NCBI RefSeq assembly: GCF_001902635.1 | Contig: NZ_MJAO01000006.1 | Coordinates: 186,001 to 250,000 of the forward strand | Reading direction: 5' to 3' | Source of the DNA: Serratia marcescens | GTDB taxonomy: Bacteria > Pseudomonadota > Gammaproteobacteria > Enterobacterales > Enterobacteriaceae | Length of the DNA stretch: 64,000 bases | Shown: positions 52,781 to 61,966 of the stretch, piece by piece | How positions within the stretch are numbered: position 1 is the stretch's first letter | Layout of the letters: the number at the start of each line of letters is the position of its first letter | The notes under the pieces: generated by a model | Databases searched by the model: none | Seen by the model: only the letters and a program-made list of their open reading frames with translations | What the model was told of the DNA's origin: nothing | Program-made: the position numbers and the translations under genes

Positions 52781-53233
52781 TCATTTCTTGGCGGGATGCG
52801 CGGTGACGTTGGCGGGCAGGCTGTCGCCCAGGGTGATCAGCTCGTCCAACAGCGTCATCAGCTGGTCCATTTTCTGCCGCGAGAAGGCGGCTTCAATCTC
52901 GGCGTAGCCCTGTTCCACCTGGTGGCGCGCCACTTCATACAGATCCTGGCCCTGCTGGGTCAGCGACACGTACAGCTTGCGCTGATCGTTGACCGGCTTC
53001 AGGCGGAAGATCAGCTTGTCGCGCTCCATGCGCGACAGAATGCCGGTCAGGCTGGGGCGCAGAATGCAGGTTTCTGCCGCCAGCTCATGGAATTCGATCG
53101 AGCGGCTGTTGGCCAGCACGCGGATGATGCGCCATTGCTGTTCGGTCAAATTGTGGCTTTTCAGGATCGGGCGGAAGAACCCCATGGCGGTTTCGCGTGC
53201 CTGCAGCAGGGCAATAGTTAACGATTCATGCAT
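52781..53233 (-). CDS. hpaR: HpaR, MarR-family repressor of the hpa operon
   Basis: A 150-residue MarR protein. Winged HTH: LTEQQWRIIRVLANSRSIEFHELAAETCILRPSLTGILSRMERDKLI, about residues 30-76. ATG 53233 starts MHESLTIALLQARETAM, as in HpaR. In E. coli it represses the meta-cleavage operon until 4-hydroxyphenylacetate or a relative binds. It is divergent from hpaG1, with a perfect palindrome and a CRP-like site between them. Confidence 0.95.
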   Translation of the reverse strand: MHESLTIALLQARETAMGFFRPILKSHNLTEQQWRIIRVLANSRSIEFHELAAETCILRPSLTGILSRMERDKLIFRLKPVNDQRKLYVSLTQQGQDLYEVARHQVEQGYAEIEAAFSRQKMDQLMTLLDELITLGDSLPANVTAHPAKK

Positions 53234-53441
53234 AAGTTTGGCCTTAGCTATCAAGGTGTTCGCTGTTACGGCGCTCGTTATGGGGGCGCCTGCCCCGCAA
53301 AGCCCGGTTTTGTTAATAACTTAATAGTAGCCAAAGTTACCCGTAGGGATAAAGCAAAAATATGGGCCGCAGCGAAAAATGGTGCCGTAAATGATTAACA
53401 CATTGAATAATCACGCTAATGTTCATTATTTGTGAATATTT

Positions 53442-53457
53442 TGTTATCACGATCACA
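53442..53457. promoter_or_regulatory. CRP-like site TGTTA-N6-TCACA
   Basis: One mismatch to TGTGA-N6-TCACA, about 58 bases before the predicted hpaG1 start of transcription (-10 TATAAA at 53495-53500). This suits a class I CRP site, in line with catabolite control of hpa genes in E. coli. The rest of the 327-base hpaR-hpaG region is AT-rich, and TTAATAACTTAATA near 53313 may be a second HpaR site. Confidence 0.5.
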
Positions 53458-53505
53458 AATCATCCCAAGCGCGTTGCGTAAAAGCTGCACAGCGTATAAA
53501 ACTAA

Positions 53506-53523
53506 TCATTAATATATTAATGA
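53506..53523. promoter_or_regulatory. Perfect 18-bp palindrome, probable HpaR operator
   Basis: TCATTAATATATTAATGA is a perfect palindrome centred about 8 bases past the predicted start of transcription of the hpaG operon. This is the size and AT-rich character of MarR-family operators and the position expected for HpaR repression. Confidence 0.7.
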
Positions 53524-53560
53524 ATGCCGGTTGTCATGTTTTGCCATTGGAGGAGTTCGC

Positions 53561-54193
53561 ATGAAAGGCACCGTATTTTCCGTTGCGCTGAACCACCGCA
53601 GCCAACTGGACGCCTGGGATCAGGCGTTTCACCAGCCGCCGTATCAGACCCCGCCCAAAACCCCGGTCTGGTTTATCAAACCGCGCAACACCCACCTCGC
53701 CAACGGCGGGGCGATCCCGTTTCCGGCCGGTGAAACCGTGCAGAGCGGCGGCACGCTGGCGGTGATCATCGGCGACACCGCACGCAAGGTGCCGGCGGCG
53801 CAGGTGAGCCGTTATCTGGCCGGTTACGCGTTGGCCAACGACGTCAGCCTGCCGGAAAGCAGCTTCTACCGCCCGGCGATCAAGGCCAAATGTCGCGACG
53901 GTTTCTGCCCGCTGGGAGAAATTGGCCAGCTGGTGAATGCCGATCGGCTGGAGATCGTCACCGAGATCAACGGCGTGGAGCAGGATCGCTGGTCCACTGC
54001 CGATCTGGTGCGTTCGGTGCCGGAGCTGATCGCCGCCATCAGCGACTTCATTACCCTGCAGCCGGGCGATGCGGTGCTGATCGGCACCCCGCACCAGCGG
54101 GTGGAGATCAAACCGGGGGATGAGGTGACGGTGCGCGCCGCCGGCCTGCCCACTCTGACCAACCGCGTCACCCAGGCAGGAGCCGCATCATGA
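53561..54193 (+). CDS. hpaG: HpaG N-terminal half: 2-hydroxyhepta-2,4-diene-1,7-dioate isomerase
   Basis: The 210-residue FAH-family domain that isomerises 2-hydroxyhept-2,4-diene-1,7-dioate in the homoprotocatechuate pathway. It corresponds to the N-terminal half of the fused E. coli HpaG (HpcE). FAH-type sequence includes VWFIKPRNTHLANGGAIPFP and GYALANDVSLPESSFYRPAIKAKCRDGFCPLG. ATG 53561 follows TTGGAGGAG. It ends with an ATGA overlap with the C-terminal half gene. Here the two activities are separate proteins. Confidence 0.95.
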   Translation: MKGTVFSVALNHRSQLDAWDQAFHQPPYQTPPKTPVWFIKPRNTHLANGGAIPFPAGETVQSGGTLAVIIGDTARKVPAAQVSRYLAGYALANDVSLPESSFYRPAIKAKCRDGFCPLGEIGQLVNADRLEIVTEINGVEQDRWSTADLVRSVPELIAAISDFITLQPGDAVLIGTPHQRVEIKPGDEVTVRAAGLPTLTNRVTQAGAAS

Positions 54194-54954
54194 AACATGC
54201 CCGTATTCGCCATCATGGCCAGGTCGTCAACGTGCAGGTCGACGACCAACTGCGCGTCACGCTGCCGAACGGCGAGGTGTTGCAGGAGCGCGAAGTGGAA
54301 TGGTTGCCGCCGGCGCAGGGTACGGTATTTGCCCTGGGGCTGAACTATGCCGATCACGCCAGCGAGCTGGAATTCAAGGCGCCGGAAGAACCGTTGGTGT
54401 TCCTCAAGGCGCCGAACACCCTGACCGGCCACCGCCAGGTGTCGGTGCGCCCGGCCGGCGTGGAGTACATGCATTACGAAGCGGAGCTGGTGGCGGTGAT
54501 CGGCAAGACCGCGCGCAACGTCAGCCGCGAGCGCGCCATGGAGTACGTGGCGGGTTACACCCTGTGCAACGACTACGCCATCCGCGATTACCTGGAGAAC
54601 TACTACCGGCCGAATCTGCGGGTGAAGAGCCGCGATACCCTGACGCCGATCGGGCCCTACATCGTCGATCGCGACGACATCGCCGATCCGCACCGGCTGG
54701 CGCTCAGCACCTACGTCAACGGTGAACTGCGCCAGCGCGGCAGCACCGCCGACATGATTTTCGACATTCCGTTCTTGATTGCCTACCTGAGCGAATTCAT
54801 GACGCTGCAGCCGGGCGACATGATTGCCACCGGCACGCCGAAAGGGCTGGCCGACGTGCAGCCAGGCGACGAAGTGGTGGTGGAGATCGAGGGCATCGGC
54901 CGTCTGGTTAACCACATTATCAGTGAAAAAGATTACGAGGAGAGCCTGCGATGA
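54190..54954 (+). CDS. hpaG: HpaG C-terminal half: 5-oxopent-3-ene-1,2,5-tricarboxylate decarboxylase
   Basis: The 254-residue FAH-family decarboxylase half of HpaG. YMHYEAELVAVIGKTARNVS carries acidic metal ligands, and ALGLNYADHASELEFK, GYTLCNDYAIRDYLENYYRPNL and GTPKGLADVQPGDEVVVEIE are characteristic. It overlaps the preceding half by ATGA and hpaE by ATGA, so three genes are translationally coupled. Confidence 0.95.
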   Translation: MKHARIRHHGQVVNVQVDDQLRVTLPNGEVLQEREVEWLPPAQGTVFALGLNYADHASELEFKAPEEPLVFLKAPNTLTGHRQVSVRPAGVEYMHYEAELVAVIGKTARNVSRERAMEYVAGYTLCNDYAIRDYLENYYRPNLRVKSRDTLTPIGPYIVDRDDIADPHRLALSTYVNGELRQRGSTADMIFDIPFLIAYLSEFMTLQPGDMIATGTPKGLADVQPGDEVVVEIEGIGRLVNHIISEKDYEESLR

Positions 54955-56405
54955 AAACCATCAACCACTGGATCAACGGCAAGAACGTCGCCAGCAAAGA
55001 GTACTTCACCACCACCAACCCGGCGAACGGTGAGGTGCTGGCGGAGGTGGCCTCCGGCGGCCAGCTGGAGATCGACCAGGCGGTGGCGGCAGCGAAAGAG
55101 GCTTTCCCCAAGTGGGCCAACACGCCGATGAAAGAGCGTGCGCGCCTGATGCGCCGTTTGGGTGAACTGATCGACCAGAACGTGCCGCAGATTGCCGAAA
55201 TGGAAACCGCCGACACCGGCCTGCCGATCCACCAGACCAAAAACGTGCTGATCCCGCGCGCTTCGCACAACTTCGAGTTCTTCGCCGAGGTGTGCCAGCA
55301 GATGAACGGCAAGACCTACCCGGTGGACGACAAGATGCTCAACTACACGCTGGTACAGCCGGTGGGGGTGTGCGCGCTGGTGTCGCCGTGGAACGTGCCG
55401 TTCATGACCGCTACCTGGAAAACCGCGCCTTGCCTGGCGTTGGGCAACACCGCGGTGCTGAAGATGTCCGAACTGTCGCCGTTGACTGCCGATCGCCTGG
55501 GCGAGCTGGCGCTGGAGGCCGGCATTCCGGCCGGGGTGCTGAACGTGGTGCAGGGCTACGGCGCCACCGCCGGCGACGCATTGGTGCGCCATAAAGACGT
55601 GCGTGCGGTCTCCTTCACCGGCGGCACCGCCACCGGCCGCCGTATTATCGAAAGCGCCGGGCTGAAGAAATTCTCCATGGAGCTGGGCGGCAAGTCGCCG
55701 GTGCTGATCTTTGAAGACGCCGACATCGAGCGGGCGCTCGACGCCGCGCTGTTCACCATCTTCTCGATCAACGGCGAACGCTGCACCGCCGGTTCGCGCA
55801 TCTTCATTCAGGAGAGCATCTACCCGGAATTCGTCAAACGCTTCGCCGAGCGCGCCAACCGCCTGCGCGTGGGCGATCCGCAAGATCCCAACACCCAGGT
55901 GGGGGCGCTGATCAGCCCGCAGCACTGGGAAAAAGTCTCCGGCTATATCCGCCTCGGGGTGGAAGAAGGGGCGACCCTGCTGGCCGGCGGCCCGGACAAA
56001 CCGGCCGGCTTGAGCCACGGCAACTTCCTGCGCCCGACGGTGCTGGCGGATGTCGACAACCGGATGCGCGTGGCGCAGGAGGAGATCTTCGGGCCGGTGG
56101 CCTGCCTGTTGCCGTTCAAATCGGAAGAAGACGGCCTGCGCATGGCCAACGACGTGGAGTACGGCCTGGCGTCGTACATCTGGACGCAGGATGTGAGCAA
56201 GGTTCTGCGCCTGGCCCGCGGCATTGAAGCGGGTATGGTTTTCGTCAACACCCAAAACGTACGCGATCTGCGCCAACCGTTCGGCGGCGTGAAAGCTTCC
56301 GGCACCGGCCGCGAAGGCGGCGAATACAGCTTCGAAGTGTTCGCCGAAATGAAGAACGTGTGCATTTCCATGGGTGATCACCCGATCCCTAAATGGGGCG
56401 TTTGA
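54951..56405 (+). CDS. hpaE: 5-carboxymethyl-2-hydroxymuconate semialdehyde dehydrogenase
   Basis: Oxidises the ring-cleavage semialdehyde to 5-carboxymethyl-2-hydroxymuconate with NAD. The 484-residue ALDH has SPWNVPFMTATWKTAPCLALGN, FTGGTATGRRI, ELGGKSPVLIFEDADIE with the general-base Glu, and SINGERCTAGSRIF with the catalytic Cys near residue 279. An ERIC repeat lies right after its stop. Confidence 0.96.
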   Translation: MKTINHWINGKNVASKEYFTTTNPANGEVLAEVASGGQLEIDQAVAAAKEAFPKWANTPMKERARLMRRLGELIDQNVPQIAEMETADTGLPIHQTKNVLIPRASHNFEFFAEVCQQMNGKTYPVDDKMLNYTLVQPVGVCALVSPWNVPFMTATWKTAPCLALGNTAVLKMSELSPLTADRLGELALEAGIPAGVLNVVQGYGATAGDALVRHKDVRAVSFTGGTATGRRIIESAGLKKFSMELGGKSPVLIFEDADIERALDAALFTIFSINGERCTAGSRIFIQESIYPEFVKRFAERANRLRVGDPQDPNTQVGALISPQHWEKVSGYIRLGVEEGATLLAGGPDKPAGLSHGNFLRPTVLADVDNRMRVAQEEIFGPVACLLPFKSEEDGLRMANDVEYGLASYIWTQDVSKVLRLARGIEAGMVFVNTQNVRDLRQPFGGVKASGTGREGGEYSFEVFAEMKNVCISMGDHPIPKWGV

Positions 56406-56435
56406 TAGCGTCTCTGGCGTTTAAAACTGACAAAC

Positions 56436-56561
56436 ATCCCCTAAATATTTCGAGTTGCAGGAAGGCGGCAACTGAGCGAGTCCCGATGAGCTTACTCAGG
56501 TAAGCGATTCGGGTGAGTAAAGGCAGCCAACGCATCTGCGGCTTGAAGTATGACGGGGATA
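56436..56561. repeat. ERIC element inside the hpa operon (about 126 bp)
   Basis: ATCCCCTAAATATTTCGAGT to CTTGAAGTATGACGGGGATA with the ERIC core (GAGCTTACTCAGGTAAGCGA, then GGGTGAGTAAAGGCAGCC). It separates hpaE from hpaD. The hpaD ribosome-binding site (AGGAGG) starts immediately at its right end. Confidence 0.92.
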
Positions 56562-56570
56562 GGAGGACTT

Positions 56571-57428
56571 ATGGGTAAGTTAGCGCTAGCCGCCAAGATT
56601 ACACATGTTCCATCGATGTATCTGTCGGAAATCCCTGGGAAAAACTTTGGTTGCCGGCAGGCGGCCATCGACGGCCATAAAGAGATCGGTGCGCGCTGCC
56701 GCGAGATGGGCGTCGACACCATCGTGGTGTTCGACACCCACTGGCTGGTGAACAGCGCCTATCACATCAACTGCAGTGCGCATTTCTCCGGCGTGTACAC
56801 CAGCAACGAACTGCCGCATTTCATCCGCGACATGACCTACGACTACGACGGCAACCCGGCGCTGGGGCAGCTGATCGCCGACGAGGCCTGCAAGCTGGGC
56901 GTGCGCGCCAAGGCGCACGACATCCCGAGCCTGAAGCTGGAATACGGCACGCTGGTGCCGATGCGCTACATGAATGCCGACAAGCATTTCAAGGTGGTGT
57001 CGATCTCGGCGTTTTGCACCGTGCATGACTTCGCCGACAGCCGCCGGCTGGGCGAGGCGCTGAAAAGCGCCATCGAGAAATACGACGGCACCGTGGCGGT
57101 GCTGGCCAGCGGTTCGCTGTCGCACCGCTTCATCGACGATCAGCGCGCCGAAGAGGGCATGAACAGCTATACCCGCCAGTTCGATCAGCAAATGGACGAA
57201 CGGGTGGTCAAGCTGTGGGAAGAGGGGCGCTTTCGCGAGTTTTGCGAAATGCTGCCGGAGTATGCCGATTACTGCTACGGCGAAGGCAACATGCACGACA
57301 CCGTGATGCTGCTGGGCCTGCTCGGCTGGGACAAGTACGACGGCAAGGTGGAGTTCATCACCCCGCTGTTCGCCAGTTCCGGTACCGGGCAGGTCAACGC
57401 CGTGTTCCCTTTGCCCGCTGAAGCCTGA
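56571..57428 (+). CDS. hpaD: 3,4-dihydroxyphenylacetate 2,3-dioxygenase
   Basis: The extradiol (class III) dioxygenase that opens the homoprotocatechuate ring. The 285-residue protein starts GKLALAAKITHVPSMYLSE and has FDTHWLVNSAYHINC and SGSLSHRF, supplying the His ligands and catalytic base of the family. ATG 56571 follows AGGAGG placed directly after the ERIC end. Confidence 0.95.
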   Translation: MGKLALAAKITHVPSMYLSEIPGKNFGCRQAAIDGHKEIGARCREMGVDTIVVFDTHWLVNSAYHINCSAHFSGVYTSNELPHFIRDMTYDYDGNPALGQLIADEACKLGVRAKAHDIPSLKLEYGTLVPMRYMNADKHFKVVSISAFCTVHDFADSRRLGEALKSAIEKYDGTVAVLASGSLSHRFIDDQRAEEGMNSYTRQFDQQMDERVVKLWEEGRFREFCEMLPEYADYCYGEGNMHDTVMLLGLLGWDKYDGKVEFITPLFASSGTGQVNAVFPLPAEA

Positions 57429-57437
57429 GGTGTGTGA

Positions 57438-57824
57438 ATGCCCCATTTTTATGCTGAATGTACCGACAACATCCGCCGTGAGGCGGATTTGCCCACCCTG
57501 TTCGCCAAGGTCAACGAGGCGTTGGCCGCGACCGGCATCTTCCCGCTGGCCGGGGTGCGCAGCCGTGCCATCTGGCTCGACACCTGGCAGATGGCCGACG
57601 GCAAGCAGGATTACGCCTTCGTGCACATGACGCTGAAGATCGGCCACGGCCGCAGTCTGGAAAGCCGTCAGCAGGTGGGCGAGATGCTGTTTGCGCTGAT
57701 CAAGGAACACTTCGCCGCGCTGATGGCGCGGCGTTACCTGGCGCTATCTTTCACCCTGGAAGAGCTGGATCCGGTGCTGAATTACAAACAGAACAATGTC
57801 CACGCGCTGTTCAACAAGGCGTGA
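57438..57824 (+). CDS. hpaF: 5-carboxymethyl-2-hydroxymuconate delta-isomerase
   Basis: A small tautomerase-fold isomerase (128 aa). After Met removal the N-terminal residue is Pro (MPHFYAEC), the catalytic base of this superfamily. LPLAGVRSRAIWL-type and FVHMTLKIGHGRS segments match HpaF/CHMI. It follows hpaD by nine bases. Confidence 0.95.
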   Translation: MPHFYAECTDNIRREADLPTLFAKVNEALAATGIFPLAGVRSRAIWLDTWQMADGKQDYAFVHMTLKIGHGRSLESRQQVGEMLFALIKEHFAALMARRYLALSFTLEELDPVLNYKQNNVHALFNKA

Positions 57825-57838
57825 ATAAGGGGTCGTAA

Positions 57839-58642
57839 ATGCTGGATAAAGAGCAGGTTAATCGCGCCGTGCAGCGCCTGCATCAGGCGGAAAAGAGTCG
57901 TGAGCAGATCCGCGCGCTGTCGCTCGATCATCCCGAGATCACCATCGAAGACGCCTATGCCATTCAGCGGCAGTGGGTGGAGCTGAAGATCGCCGAGGGG
58001 CGCACGCTCAAAGGCCACAAGATCGGCCTGACCTCGCGCGCCATGCAGGTCAGCTCGCAGATCACCGAGCCGGACTACGGCGCGCTGTTGGACGACATGT
58101 TCTTCAACGATGGCAGCGACATTCCGATCGATCGCTTTATCGTGCCGCGGGTGGAGGTGGAACTGGCGTTCGTGTTGGCCAAGCCGCTGCGCGGGCCGAA
58201 CTGCACGCTGTTCGACGTCTACAACGCCACCGACTACATCATTCCGGCGCTGGAGATTATCGACGCGCGCAGCCACAACGTCGATCCGGAAACCCAGCGG
58301 CCACGCAAGGTGTTCGACACCATTTCCGACAACGCCGCCAACGCCGGGGTAGTGATGGGCGGGCGGCCGATCAAGCCGGATGCGCTGGATCTGCGCTGGA
58401 TCTCCGCGCTGCTGTACCGCAACGGCGTGATTGAAGAGTCCGGCGTGGCGGCGGCGGTGCTCAACCATCCGGCCAACGGCGTGGCCTGGCTGGCCAACAA
58501 GCTGGCGCCGTATGAGGTGGAGCTGGAAGCAGGGCAGGTGATCCTCGGCGGATCCTTCACCCGGCCGGTGCCGGCGCGGCGCGGTGATACCTTCCACGTC
58601 GACTACGGCCCGATGGGCTGCATCAGTTGCCGCTTCGTCTAA
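57839..58642 (+). CDS. hpaH: 2-oxo-hept-4-ene-1,7-dioate hydratase
   Basis: Hydrates 2-oxohept-4-ene-1,7-dioate, giving 4-hydroxy-2-oxoheptanedioate. A 267-residue hydratase/decarboxylase-family protein with [33 protein letters not shown], and [13 protein letters not shown] plus ALEIIDAR acidic metal ligands. It lies 14 bases after hpaF. Confidence 0.95.
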   Translation: MLDKEQVNRAVQRLHQAEKSREQIRALSLDHPEITIEDAYAIQRQWVELKIAEGRTLKGHKIGLTSRAMQVSSQITEPDYGALLDDMFFNDGSDIPIDRFIVPRVEVELAFVLAKPLRGPNCTLFDVYNATDYIIPALEIIDARSHNVDPETQRPRKVFDTISDNAANAGVVMGGRPIKPDALDLRWISALLYRNGVIEESGVAAAVLNHPANGVAWLANKLAPYEVELEAGQVILGGSFTRPVPARRGDTFHVDYGPMGCISCRFV

Positions 58643-58717
58643 TAAGCAGGCTCGGCGAACCGGGCCGCAATAAACCGGGCGGGCTATGCGCTACGCCCGC
58701 TTGTCAGGGAGAATACG

Positions 58718-59512
58718 ATGTTAACCAACCACTTCAAGCGTGCGCTGCAGGAAAAACGCCCGCAGATCGGGCTGTGGCTCGGGCTGTGCAGCAGCTACAG
58801 CGCCGAGCTGCTGGCTGGCGCCGGTTTCGACTGGCTGCTGATCGACGGCGAACATGCGCCCAACAACGTGCAGACGGTGCTGGGGCAGCTGCAGGCGGTC
58901 GCGCCTTACCCGAGCCAACCGGTAGTGCGTCCGCCGTGGAACGACGCGGTGATCATCAAACAGCTGTTGGACGTCGGCGCGCAAACCTTGCTTATCCCGA
59001 TGATTCAAAACGCCGAACAGGCGCGTGACGCGGTGCGCGCCACGCGCTATCCGCCGCACGGGGTGCGCGGCGTCGGCAGCGCCCTGGCGCGCGCTTCGCG
59101 CTGGAACCGGGTGCCGAATTACCTGCAACAGGCCGATGAACAGATGTGCGTGCTGGTGCAGATTGAAACCCGCGAAGCGGTGAAAAACCTCGACGCCATT
59201 TTGCAGGTGGAAGGGGTGGACGGCGTGTTTATCGGCCCGGCGGATCTCAGCGCCGACATGGGCTTCGCCGGCAATCCGCAGCACCCGGAGGTGCAACGTA
59301 CCATCGACGACGCCATCGCGCGCATTCGCGCCGCCGGCAAGGCGCCGGGCATTCTGATGGCCAACAAAGCACTGGCGCAGCGCTATCTGGAAGCCGGCGC
59401 GCTGTTCGTCGCGGTGGGGGTGGATACCACCCTGCTGGCGCGGGCGGCGGAGGCTCTGGCGGACGAATTCAAACAGGGCGGGGTGCAAGCGCCTTCATCG
59501 GGGGTCTACTGA
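58718..59512 (+). CDS. hpaI: 4-hydroxy-2-oxoheptanedioate aldolase
   Basis: A metal-dependent class II aldolase that splits 4-hydroxy-2-oxoheptanedioate to pyruvate and succinate semialdehyde. The 264-residue protein shows DGEHAPNN (His), [19 protein letters not shown] (metal Glu) and [12 protein letters not shown] (metal Asp). Preceded by GGGAGAA. Confidence 0.95.
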   Translation: MLTNHFKRALQEKRPQIGLWLGLCSSYSAELLAGAGFDWLLIDGEHAPNNVQTVLGQLQAVAPYPSQPVVRPPWNDAVIIKQLLDVGAQTLLIPMIQNAEQARDAVRATRYPPHGVRGVGSALARASRWNRVPNYLQQADEQMCVLVQIETREAVKNLDAILQVEGVDGVFIGPADLSADMGFAGNPQHPEVQRTIDDAIARIRAAGKAPGILMANKALAQRYLEAGALFVAVGVDTTLLARAAEALADEFKQGGVQAPSSGVY

Positions 59513-59515
59513 ACC

Positions 59516-60886
59516 ATGAACCACGTCGATTCGCTGCAGCCGGCCAACCCGGCGCAGCAACATAAAGCGTTAACCGCCGCCGAGCAATCGGTGATTAAAA
59601 AGTTGTTTCGGCGCCTGATCATTTTCCTGTTCGTGTTGTTTGTTTTCTCTTTCCTCGACCGTATCAACATCGGCTTCGCCGGGCTGACGATGGGCAAAGA
59701 TCTCGGCCTCAGCTCGACCATGTTCGGGCTGGCGGCGACGTTGTTCTATGTCACCTACGTGATCTTCGGCATTCCGAGCAACATGATGTTGAGCCGGGTC
59801 GGCGCGCGGCGCTGGATCGCCACTATCATGGTGTTGTGGGGCATCGCTTCCACCTGCACGATGTTCGCCACCGGGCCGACCAGCCTGTATGTGCTGCGCA
59901 TGATCGTCGGCATCACCGAAGCCGGCTTCCTGCCGGGCATTCTGGTGTACCTCACCTACTGGTTCCCGGCGTTCTACCGCGCCCGCGCCAACGCCTTGTT
60001 CATGATCGCCATGCCGGTGACCATGGCGATCGGCTCGCTGGTCTCCGGCTATATACTGGCGCTGGACGGGGTGATGAACCTGAAGGGCTGGCAGTGGCTG
60101 TTCCTGCTGGAAGGCATTCCGTCGGTGCTGCTGGGCGTGGTGGTGTGGTTCTACCTCGACGATACGCCGGCCAAGGCCAAGTGGCTGACCGACGAGGAAA
60201 AGGCCAGCCTGCAGGCGATGATGGAGGCCGACAAACTGCAGCTGGTGCAGCCCAACGGGCCGAGCAGCCATCGCGCGTTGCAGCAACGCAGCCTGTGGCG
60301 CGAGATCTTCACGCCGATCGTGCTGATGTATACGCTGGCCTATTTCTGCCTGACCAACACCCTGAGCGCGATCAACATCTGGACGCCGCAGATCTTGCAA
60401 AGCTTCAACCAGGGCAGCAGCAACGTGACGATCGGCATTCTGGCGGCGATCCCGCAGATCTGCACCATCGCCGGCATGGTGTGGTGGAGCAAACGATCCG
60501 ACAGGCTGCAGGAGCGCAAGCATCACACCGCGCTGCCGTACCTGTTCGCCGCCGCCGGCTGGCTGCTGGCGTCCGCCACCGATCACAGCCTGATCCAGTT
60601 GCTGGGGATCGTGATGGCCTCGGTCGGCTCCTTTACCGCCATGGCGATCTTCTGGACCACGCCGGATCAGTCGATCAGTCTGGAAGCGCGGGCGGTGGGG
60701 ATCGCGGTGATCAACGCCACCGGCAACATCGGCTCGGCGCTCAGCCCGCTGTTGATCGGCTGGTTCAAGGACATGACCGGCAGCTTCAACTCCGGGCTGT
60801 ATTTCGTCTCGGCGCTGTTGATCGTCGGCGCCGTGCTGGTGTGGCGCATTCCGATGAAGGATTCGCGCCCGAGAGCGACGCCTTGA
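59516..60886 (+). CDS. hpaX: 4-hydroxyphenylacetate MFS permease
   Basis: A 456-residue MFS (anion:cation symporter type) importer for 4-hydroxyphenylacetate. FSFLDRINIGFAGLTMGKDLGLSSTMFGLAATLFYVTYVIFGIPSNM and GITEAGFLPGILVYLTYWFP are typical of this subgroup. It begins four bases after hpaI and links import to the catabolic genes. Confidence 0.94.
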   Translation: MNHVDSLQPANPAQQHKALTAAEQSVIKKLFRRLIIFLFVLFVFSFLDRINIGFAGLTMGKDLGLSSTMFGLAATLFYVTYVIFGIPSNMMLSRVGARRWIATIMVLWGIASTCTMFATGPTSLYVLRMIVGITEAGFLPGILVYLTYWFPAFYRARANALFMIAMPVTMAIGSLVSGYILALDGVMNLKGWQWLFLLEGIPSVLLGVVVWFYLDDTPAKAKWLTDEEKASLQAMMEADKLQLVQPNGPSSHRALQQRSLWREIFTPIVLMYTLAYFCLTNTLSAINIWTPQILQSFNQGSSNVTIGILAAIPQICTIAGMVWWSKRSDRLQERKHHTALPYLFAAAGWLLASATDHSLIQLLGIVMASVGSFTAMAIFWTTPDQSISLEARAVGIAVINATGNIGSALSPLLIGWFKDMTGSFNSGLYFVSALLIVGAVLVWRIPMKDSRPRATP

Positions 60887-60920
60887 TACGCAAGTGGGCA
60901 TGATTGCAGGAGGTCATGAG

Positions 60921-61817
60921 GTGCGGAAAAGTACCGGCTTTATCGCCAACATCGATATTTGCAAAGAGTATGACGCACGCTACGCCGCCGACGAGGTGCA
61001 CTACGAAACCTTCGCCGGGCTGGCGGCGTTCTTCGGCCGCGACATGCAGGTGCACTGGCACGACTGCTTCTTCCAGGTGCATTTCCTGGAGACCGGCAAG
61101 ATAGAGCTGCAGCTCGACGATCAGCACTATTCGGTGCAGGCGCCGCTGTTCATCCTCACGCCGCCGTCGGTGCCGCATGCGTTCTTCACCGAACCGGACA
61201 GCGACGGCCACGTGCTGACGGTGCGCCAGGAGCTGATCTGGCCGCTGCTGGAGCGCCTGTATCCCGGCAGCAACCTGGCGCTGGATATGCCGGGTATCTG
61301 CCTGTCGCTGGCCGACGCGCCGCAGGAGCTGACGGCGCTCAGCCACTACTGGGCGCTGATCCGCCGCGAATTCGGCCAGAACCTGGCCGGGCGCGAACAG
61401 ACGCTGGCGTTGCTGGCGCAGGCGGTGTTCACGCTGCTGCTGCGCAACACCGCGCTGGAAGACAGCGCCAACAGCGGCGTGCGCGGCGAACTGCAGCTGT
61501 TTCAGCGCTTCAACAAGATGGTGGACGAACGTTTTCGCGAGCACCTGCCGGTGCCGGAGTATGCGCAGGCGCTAGGGGTGACCGAATCGCGGCTCAACGA
61601 CCTGTGCCGGCGCTTCGCCAACCGGCCGCCCAAACGGCTGATCTTCGATCGGCTGCTGCGCGAGGCCAAACGCATGCTGCTGTTCAGCGCCTGTACGGTG
61701 CATGAAACCGCCTACAGCCTCGGCTTCAAGGATCCGGCCTATTTCGCCCGTTTTTTCAATCGGCTGGAAGGCTGTTCCCCCTCGACCTACCGCGCGGCGC
61801 AACACGCCCTTTCGTAA
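60921..61817 (+). CDS. hpaA: HpaA, AraC-family activator of hpaBC
   Basis: A 298-residue AraC/XylS regulator that activates hpaBC in E. coli. The N-terminal sensor part contains NIDICKEYD, AAFFGRDMQVHWHDCFFQVHFLETG and SVQAPLFILTPPSVPHAFF. The C-terminal HTH region includes YAQALGVTESRLNDLCRRFANRPPKRLIFDRLLREAKRMLLFS and ETAYSLGFKDPAYFARFFNRLEG. GTG 60921 is chosen because AGGAGG lies 7 bases upstream; an ATG four bases earlier is out of frame. Confidence 0.93.
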   Translation: MRKSTGFIANIDICKEYDARYAADEVHYETFAGLAAFFGRDMQVHWHDCFFQVHFLETGKIELQLDDQHYSVQAPLFILTPPSVPHAFFTEPDSDGHVLTVRQELIWPLLERLYPGSNLALDMPGICLSLADAPQELTALSHYWALIRREFGQNLAGREQTLALLAQAVFTLLLRNTALEDSANSGVRGELQLFQRFNKMVDERFREHLPVPEYAQALGVTESRLNDLCRRFANRPPKRLIFDRLLREAKRMLLFSACTVHETAYSLGFKDPAYFARFFNRLEGCSPSTYRAAQHALS

Positions 61818-61826
61818 CCGCGATCA

Positions 61827-61852
61827 CAGTTTGCCGCGAAAGCGGCAAACTG
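61827..61852. terminator. Strong GAAA-tetraloop hairpin between hpaA and hpaB
   Basis: An 11-bp perfect stem (61827-61837 with 61842-61852) closed by GAAA, nine bases after the hpaA stop. There is no long U-tract, so it may be a partial terminator or an mRNA stabiliser before the hpaBC promoter. Confidence 0.6.
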
Positions 61853-61950
61853 ACCTGAAAAGTACCGGCGATTGCCGCAAAAGTCTCTTCTCGAAATCGG
61901 CTTTGGCAGCTTCAATTAAGCAACCAAAAGAAAACATTATTTTAACAAAT

Positions 61951-61966
61951 GGCCGAATGCACGGCC
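61951..61966. promoter_or_regulatory. Dyad GGCCG-N6-CGGCC in the hpaB leader
   Basis: An inverted repeat about 30 bases before the hpaB start. It is a candidate leader hairpin or regulator site. The AT-rich stretch just upstream (61905-61950) probably contains the promoter and the IHF/HpaA region, but I cannot assign exact boxes. Confidence 0.3.
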
